Below are positions 6,671 through 10,700 of a DNA stretch of 10,700 nt, piece after piece. How positions within the stretch are numbered: the first letter of the stretch is position 1; each line of letters opens with the position of its first letter. The notes beneath the pieces are model-generated. The model saw only the letters and a program-made list of their open reading frames with translations, was not told the DNA's origin and made no database searches. Origin of the DNA: DATJMJ01 sp035503975 (GTDB lineage: Bacteria > Actinomycetota > Acidimicrobiia > Acidimicrobiales > Palsa-688); the NCBI GenBank assembly GCA_035503975.1, contig DATJST010000082.1, forward strand, positions 1 through 10,700. The letters run 5' to 3'. The position numbers were made by a program, and so were the translations under genes.

Positions 6671-6687
6671 GGCGCCCGTCAGGCGCC
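6671..6687. terminator. Possible bidirectional hairpin between convergent genes
   Basis: GGCGCC, a five-base loop (CGTCA), and GGCGCC again form a six-pair all-GC stem. The loop contains the stop codon of the minus-strand protease (TCA, 6679-6681). It sits 25 bases after the HAD stop. There is no T-run on either strand, so it is a weak candidate for intrinsic termination. Confidence 0.35.
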
Positions 6688-8421
6688 CTTCCGGTGGGTC
6701 GAGTCGTACCAGGCGAAATCATCGGCCAGGTGGGCCACATCAGGCGAGCCCAGCCCCGTAGCCTCGTTCCACTGCGCCGTGGCCTGGAAGTGCAGGTTGC
6801 TGCCCTGCGTTATCTGGTGGAACGGGGCGGCCGGCAAACCCTTGGGGCTTGTGGCGAAATAGTAAAGTGCCGGGTTGGCGAACCCGACGGTCTGCAGGCC
6901 CTTTTGCTGTAAGTACTCGTCGATCAGGGCTGTGCAGGCGGCCCAAAACGGTGTCGCCGCCGAGGTGCCCCCGCTCGGGCCCTCGAAAGGTCCGTTTTGT
7001 GTGGGTACGATTACGTCCCAACCACTCTCGATGTCGGCGTCGGCCGCGACGTCGGGGTCGCCGCGCGCGGTGAGGGTATTGGTGCCGGGCCCGGTTTGCC
7101 AAGAGGGGCGCGGGAAAATGGTGCTCTGGCCGCCGCCGCCGCCCCACTGCTCGATCGGCTCGCCCCAGGCTGCCTCTTTGTAGTACGCGCCCGTGGAAGA
7201 AAGGAACATCATCGTCCCGCCCACCGAGGTCACATGAGGGCTCGACGCATCCGGCTCCACTGCCAGTTCGGACTCTGTCGAGGGCTCGCTGTTGGGTAGG
7301 CACCCGTAGGCACCGCGGTCACCCGCGGCGAAGAAGATGGACATGCCCTCCGCCGCGCCCTGCGTGAACACGGCGTCCTCAGCCAGGGCGTCGTTCTTTG
7401 CTCCTGGCTCGTCCTCGCACCAGTGCATAGAGATGCTGCTCGAGATGATCGCTCCCGGGTGAGCGGTGACCATGGCCTTCAGCATCGCCGGCAGCTCAGT
7501 TTCTGTGCCGAGCGCGTAGACGATCTCCTTCGCCCCCGGCGCCAGGCCGTGGACGATCTCCACATCCATGGCCGCTTCGCTGGCAATGTCGTAGTAGCCG
7601 TTCCCAGAGTTGGCCAGGGTTGCCGGCGCCCCCCAGACGGAGGGGTCGGTAACCTCGGTGAGGTTGAACGCCGGCAGCCCGAACCTCGTCGCGAACTCTT
7701 TGAGGGACGTGCTGTCGGGGATCGCCCACTCGGGGAAGAGCACGGTCATGCCTTTGCCGTCGAGCCCGGCGTCACGTAGCGGTGAGAGGTTGTAAAAGGT
7801 CGTCATCTGGGCCATCGTCACCCCGTTGGCGCCCGCTATGGCGGCGACGATCGGGCGCTGGTAATCGTCGAGCCCGGTGACCGCTGCAACCTCATGGGCC
7901 AGCCCTGGCGGCACTGCCGGCGCGGTGGTGGGGGCATAAAACGTGCCACCTCGGCCCGTCCTTGGCGCGAACTGGTCGATGTGCACCCGGAAAAACCGCT
8001 CTAGTGCCGCGGCCGGCGCGCTCACCGTGAGCGAGACCTCGCCTGGCTGCCAGCTCGACGCGATGCCGTACCGTGCCAAGGCTCGCTGCACCACTGCTGC
8101 CTCGGCGCGGCTGGGACCGTAGGACACGGCCCATTGCCCGGGCGTCACCCGGCCTCCTTGCGCCAGCACAGAATTGAGCCTGACTTGGTTGCGCTGCCGC
8201 AAGGTGAGCGTGGCCGTGAGCGCCCTGGTGCCGGCGACCGGGCCGAGGTCGCGGTCGTCACGCTCCGCCACCGCGAGAGCGGGCGCGCCCGTCGGCTGCA
8301 AGAGCTGAGCCAAAGTGGCCGCGCGCTCGTGGGCGTCGGGCCTGGCCAAGACCGCGCCGTAGCCGGCGATCAGCAGTGCCGAGGTGGCGAGGAGCGCGGC
8401 TCGCCGGGGCGTGCTCTTCAT
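6679..8421 (-). CDS. Secreted sedolisin-family (S53) serine-carboxyl protease with propeptide
   Basis: This 580-residue protein has an N-terminal signal sequence (basic residues at 2-7, hydrophobic 8-26). A Pro-kumamolisin-type activation domain follows (about 60-185), then a linker and a catalytic domain (about 195-570). The S53 catalytic residues are visible: Glu282 and Asp286 (EAAMD), the oxyanion Asp368 (AAGDRGAYG), and nucleophile Ser487 (SGGTSAATP). Sedolisins are endopeptidases usually active at acid pH, released by autocatalytic removal of the propeptide. Near the C terminus, where relatives have a DIT aspartate and a GWD aspartate as calcium ligands, this protein has Gln536-Ile537 and Trp551-Asn552. 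The calcium site is therefore probably altered or lost, although ATGLGSPD follows normally. The ATG overlaps the upstream zinc-ribbon gene as ATGA, so the two are co-translated. The substrate is unknown. Confidence 0.93.
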   Translation of the reverse strand: MKSTPRRAALLATSALLIAGYGAVLARPDAHERAATLAQLLQPTGAPALAVAERDDRDLGPVAGTRALTATLTLRQRNQVRLNSVLAQGGRVTPGQWAVSYGPSRAEAAVVQRALARYGIASSWQPGEVSLTVSAPAAALERFFRVHIDQFAPRTGRGGTFYAPTTAPAVPPGLAHEVAAVTGLDDYQRPIVAAIAGANGVTMAQMTTFYNLSPLRDAGLDGKGMTVLFPEWAIPDSTSLKEFATRFGLPAFNLTEVTDPSVWGAPATLANSGNGYYDIASEAAMDVEIVHGLAPGAKEIVYALGTETELPAMLKAMVTAHPGAIISSSISMHWCEDEPGAKNDALAEDAVFTQGAAEGMSIFFAAGDRGAYGCLPNSEPSTESELAVEPDASSPHVTSVGGTMMFLSSTGAYYKEAAWGEPIEQWGGGGGQSTIFPRPSWQTGPGTNTLTARGDPDVAADADIESGWDVIVPTQNGPFEGPSGGTSAATPFWAACTALIDEYLQQKGLQTVGFANPALYYFATSPKGLPAAPFHQITQGSNLHFQATAQWNEATGLGSPDVAHLADDFAWYDSTHRKGA

Positions 8422-9239
8422 GCTTGCCCGGGCCAGACCGTATTGGACACCGGGAAATCGTAATAGTAGTTCGCCGCGAAAAAGAAGGGCAGCGCTTCAA
8501 CCGAGCTCTTGTCTTGTTCTCCCACCACGACAACGCTGATTGTGAACTGGCCGTTGCTGGCCGCCATCGCGAGCACCGAGACCGGCACGTCCTGGCCCCC
8601 GTTGGGCGGGACGTAGGTGGCCGTGTCAACCTCACCCGTCCCCGGCTCCAGCCCGACTTCGGCCCCTGGCACATCATTGCTCAGTGGTTGCAGGTCTTGG
8701 ACGAGGTTGCTGTTGAGGGACTTCATGGCTCCCGTGATCCCCGCCGTCACGTTGTCGCCGGCGGTCGCGTTGAAGACCATAAACCCGAACCCGCCGTCGA
8801 GCTCTACTCCAGTAGCCGTCGGGTTAGCCGATTGGAAAACAGACTTCTCGTACTCTACGCGGTAGCCAAATCGGGAGCTGACATAGGCGACCGAGCTCAA
8901 CAAGCGCGGGCCGGTCTCGGGCCCGCACGAGAAGTGGCAGTAGTTGACCGTTGGCCTAAGGGACACGGCGAGTGCCGTGACCGCCGCCACGACCACGCCG
9001 AGGCAGAGGGCGGCCGCTATCAGCAATCGCCCGTGGCTCAGTTTGTGCTGCGCCGCCGGCACTGACACAGCCGCGACAACTGGGTAGCTGTAGCCCAGCG
9101 CGACCGGCGGTTGTTGGCCCACCCTGTTGCCGCACCGGCCGCAGAACGGCCCGTGCCCGGGGCTGTAAGGCGTCCCGCAGCGGCCGCAGTACCCGGCGAC
9201 CGGTCCCGCCGCGGGCCGCGCATAACTGGGTGCGGTCAA
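8418..9239 (-). CDS. Zinc-ribbon, single-helix membrane protein co-translated with the sedolisin
   Basis: This 273-residue protein starts with two CxxC knuckles (Cys18/Cys21 and Cys33/Cys36, CGRCG type) that form a zinc ribbon, presumably cytoplasmic. A proline-rich linker leads to one transmembrane helix at about 72-93. The remaining 180 residues should lie outside; they begin with Cys101 and Cys105 (YCHFSCGP), which could form a disulfide. The outer domain has FGYRVEY early and NTVWP at the end. This faintly recalls the PsbP/LpqN-like lipoprotein sandwich, but I do not assign it. TTG 9239 is the start, with GGAG at five bases. The stop overlaps the protease ATG (ATGA), so the two products are probably made in fixed ratio. 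It could anchor, sense or regulate the protease; this is inference from the overlap. Confidence 0.8.
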   Translation of the reverse strand: MTAPSYARPAAGPVAGYCGRCGTPYSPGHGPFCGRCGNRVGQQPPVALGYSYPVVAAVSVPAAQHKLSHGRLLIAAALCLGVVVAAVTALAVSLRPTVNYCHFSCGPETGPRLLSSVAYVSSRFGYRVEYEKSVFQSANPTATGVELDGGFGFMVFNATAGDNVTAGITGAMKSLNSNLVQDLQPLSNDVPGAEVGLEPGTGEVDTATYVPPNGGQDVPVSVLAMAASNGQFTISVVVVGEQDKSSVEALPFFFAANYYYDFPVSNTVWPGQA

Positions 9240-9356
9240 CGTGGCTCCAGCCGGTGGCGGACGCGCCTCGGCGCCGCGCCCGGACGCCCCCCGCTCACGC
9301 CGCGCCAGTACCCCGCAGTTGCGCGCGTGTGGTGGGCGCCCTTGGGCACGGCCAGG

Positions 9357-9365
9357 ACGTTAGCA
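9357..9365 (-). promoter_or_regulatory. Candidate extended -10 for the zinc-ribbon/sedolisin operon
   Basis: On the minus strand this reads TGCTAACGT, which matches an extended -10 (TGnTAnnnT). It lies about 118 bases upstream of TTG 9239. No good -35 was found. The rest of the 242-base gap (9240-9481) shows no gene. Confidence 0.25.
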
Positions 9366-9398
9366 GGTACGCAGCTCCGCTTGACGGCCTGCCTGCCT

Positions 9399-9422
9399 CA
9401 TGAGCTGCGCCATGAGCTGCGC
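9399..9422. repeat. Two tandem copies of a 12-bp unit
   Basis: CATGAGCTGCGC occurs twice in direct succession, with a decayed third copy (CGCGAGCAGGC) after it. The unit contains the palindrome GAGCTC only in degenerate form. It lies in the non-coding gap between the MmcQ-like gene and the zinc-ribbon gene, upstream of the latter. It could be an operator pair or a simple duplication. Confidence 0.6.
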
Positions 9423-9481
9423 CGCGAGCAGGCAAGTGCCGGTGCCGGGGAGCTTGGGCGACGCGCTGCACGGGGAGGTGC

Positions 9482-9823
9482 TTAGGTGCCGAGGAACTCG
9501 GCAGCCACCTTTTTCGGGACGCACATCCGCCACGCGTCCAGCACGAGCTCCCTCACTTCGTCCAGGTCAACCTCGGCCAACCGGACATGCAGCCAGTTGT
9601 AACGCATGTCGCCCTGGGCGGGCATTTTGAACTTGTGGGGCGACGACGCCACCAACGCCTCCCGCTCCTCTTTGGGAAAGCCAAAACCCATGACAGCCTC
9701 GTCCCGAGAGAAAGCGAGGAAAACTATGCGGCCCACCCGGAACTTCACTCGGTCCTGGACTATTACCTCGTATGCTCGCGGCAGCTCAGCGGCGATGGCC
9801 CGTATATCGTCAACCGTGACCAC
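9482..9823 (-). CDS. MmcQ/YjbR family protein
   Basis: A small cytoplasmic protein of 113 residues belongs to the MmcQ/YjbR group, often labelled DNA-binding on structural grounds (CyaY-like fold); its function is not established. Family features seen are the N-terminal TVDDIRAIAAELP helix, GFGFPKEEREALV, and MRYNWLHVRL followed by a helical C terminus. I chose GTG 9823: it has AGGA five bases upstream and gives the family's usual N terminus (V-V-T-V-D-D). ATG 9844 would add seven residues but has no ribosome site. It is transcribed divergently from the YceH gene; the two starts are 78 bases apart. Confidence 0.85.
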   Translation of the reverse strand: MVTVDDIRAIAAELPRAYEVIVQDRVKFRVGRIVFLAFSRDEAVMGFGFPKEEREALVASSPHKFKMPAQGDMRYNWLHVRLAEVDLDEVRELVLDAWRMCVPKKVAAEFLGT

Positions 9824-9889
9824 AGGGTTCCTACCGGCCAGCATAAGGGGACTGTGGCGGGATTGGTGTCACGCCGCAGCCGGCGAACG

Positions 9890-9895
9890 TAGGAT
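9890..9895 (+). promoter_or_regulatory. Candidate -10 / ribosome site of the YceH gene
   Basis: TAGGAT fits TANNNT and ends six bases before GTG 9902, the same geometry as TAGAGT before GTG 3032. That suggests a leaderless transcript. The overlapping AGGA (9891-9894) could instead be a Shine-Dalgarno site at seven bases. The two readings exclude each other. No clear -35 was found. Confidence 0.4.
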
Positions 9896-9901
9896 CGCCG
9901 G

Positions 9902-10606
9902 GTGAGGCTGAGCCACGAAGAGGCCAGGGTGATCGGCAGCTTGATCGAGAAGCAGCTGACGACCCCTCAGCAGTACCCGCTCACTTTGAACGCCCTCCAG
10001 TTGGCGTGCAACCAGACCTCCAATCGCGACCCCGTCGTGGAGTTCGATGAGCGCACGGTGGCCGACGCCCTTGCATCCCTCAAAGCGGCAGGGCTCGTGC
10101 GCTTCGTCCACCCCGCGCACGGCCGGTCCGTTACCCGCTACGAACAGGCCCTCGGGCAACAGCTCGCCGCCACCCAGGAGCAGCTCGCCTTGGTAGGGGT
10201 GCTCCTCCTGAGAGGCCCCCAGACAGTGGGCGAGCTGCGCTCCCGTACCGAACGTATGTGCGATTTCGACGGCATTGCGCGCATCGAGGACGAGCTAAGC
10301 CGCCTCAGTAACCTGGCGGGCCCTGTTGTGGCACGACTGCCCCGCCGGCCCGGCCAGAAGGAGGAGCGTTGGGCGCAGTTGCTGGCGGCCAGCCGCGATA
10401 ACGCCGCCCCCTACCCGCTGGCGGAGGCGGGCGACGATGTCGGGACCACTGAGGAAAAGGCCCGCCACGATGAGGGCTTGGCGTCGCAGGTGGCGCAGCT
10501 GCAGCTCGACGTGGCGGCGTTGCGGCTCGAGGTGGCCGGCCTCGGGGAGGTCGTCACGCAGCTGCGTGAGCAGCTCGAGGCCCTGCGGCAAGATCTGTAC
10601 AACTAG
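9902..10606 (+). CDS. yceH: YceH family (DUF480) winged-helix protein
   Basis: This 234-residue cytoplasmic protein is of the YceH/DUF480 family, built of two tandem winged-helix domains; its role is not established. The N-terminal signature is clear: EARVIGSLIEKQLTTPQQYP, then LTLNALQLACNQ and SNRDPV at 27-44. The first domain ends near LVRFVHP (65-71). The second domain holds LLLRGPQTVGELRSRTERM (101-119) and ends around residue 165. After a variable linker, residues about 193-231 form a heptad-like coiled coil (VAQLQLDVAALRLEV), which suggests oligomerisation. The start is GTG 9902. The gene is divergent from the MmcQ-like gene and is followed by two hairpins. Confidence 0.92.
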   Translation: MRLSHEEARVIGSLIEKQLTTPQQYPLTLNALQLACNQTSNRDPVVEFDERTVADALASLKAAGLVRFVHPAHGRSVTRYEQALGQQLAATQEQLALVGVLLLRGPQTVGELRSRTERMCDFDGIARIEDELSRLSNLAGPVVARLPRRPGQKEERWAQLLAASRDNAAPYPLAEAGDDVGTTEEKARHDEGLASQVAQLQLDVAALRLEVAGLGEVVTQLREQLEALRQDLYN

Positions 10607-10630
10607 ACAGGCCGCTTTAGCGCGACCCTC

Positions 10631-10650
10631 CTCGGGCTTATTAGCCCGAG
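10631..10650 (+). terminator. Hairpin terminator after the YceH gene
   Basis: CTCGGGCT, a four-base loop (TATT) and AGCCCGAG form a perfect eight-pair stem that begins 25 bases after the YceH stop. The following bases, TGGTCCTTAG, are not a proper T-run, but position and stem strength make a terminator likely. Confidence 0.6.
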
Positions 10651-10667
10651 TGGTCCTTAGCTGCTCA

Positions 10668-10692
10668 GAGCGATCCCCTCGGGGGTCTGCTC
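10668..10692. terminator. Second strong hairpin at the window end
   Basis: GAGC and GATCCCC pair with GGGGGTC and GCTC across a very short loop, with one T bulge and one T-G pair. It lies 17 bases after the first hairpin and could back it up, or serve a gene entering from the right on the other strand. No T-run follows on the plus strand. Confidence 0.4.
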
Positions 10693-10700
10693 GGAAACAA

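Noticed and set aside
9240..9481. A tRNA or small RNA gene in the gap
   Set aside because: No cloverleaf arms or CCA-like end could be folded by eye; only a 12-base repeat and a weak promoter candidate are visible.
1..10700. CRISPR array, insertion sequence or integrated element
   Set aside because: No regularly spaced repeats with unique spacers, no transposase or integrase, and no flanking long inverted or direct repeats were seen.

Overview
The window is GC-rich with dense genes, frequent GTG/TTG starts and two candidate leaderless GTG starts. It carries families common in Actinomycetota: a membrane protein beside a Tat-exported Rieske protein, an MFS_3-type transporter with a soluble C-terminal domain, and a DevB-type 6-phosphogluconolactonase. 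It reads as chromosomal DNA of a high-GC actinobacterium or a close, poorly sampled relative. Genus cannot be told from the sequence. There is no tRNA, rRNA, CRISPR array, transposase, integrase or phage gene, and no gene looks broken.

Layout. (1) 83-2846, minus strand: a zinc-dependent, NADP-type alcohol dehydrogenase (aldehyde reductase) followed 55 bases later by an MFS exporter, with a short tandem repeat just past the exporter. (2) 3020-4239, plus strand, divergent from the dehydrogenase: a likely leaderless 15-codon leader ORF overlapping (TGATG) a five-helix membrane protein, then a Tat-exported Rieske [2Fe-2S] protein, then a 27-residue single-helix membrane peptide with a strong Shine-Dalgarno site. 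This looks like a small membrane redox module and is the most interesting locus here. (3) 4263-6645, plus strand: a solitary beta-class DNA adenine methyltransferase with no restriction partner, then 6-phosphogluconolactonase and a Cof-type HAD phosphatase overlapping by ATGA. (4) 6679-9239, minus strand, convergent with the previous block: a zinc-ribbon/one-helix membrane protein overlapping by ATGA a secreted sedolisin (S53) protease. The protease keeps its catalytic residues but seems to have lost the usual calcium-site aspartates. (5) 9482-10606: divergent MmcQ/YjbR-like and YceH (DUF480) genes, then two strong hairpins.

The Rieske protein and its membrane partner probably pass electrons across or along the membrane. 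The zinc-ribbon/sedolisin pair is probably a co-translated membrane protein plus exported protease. Pgl and the HAD enzyme probably act on sugar phosphates. These functional links are inferences from gene order, overlaps and visible motifs; no database search was possible.
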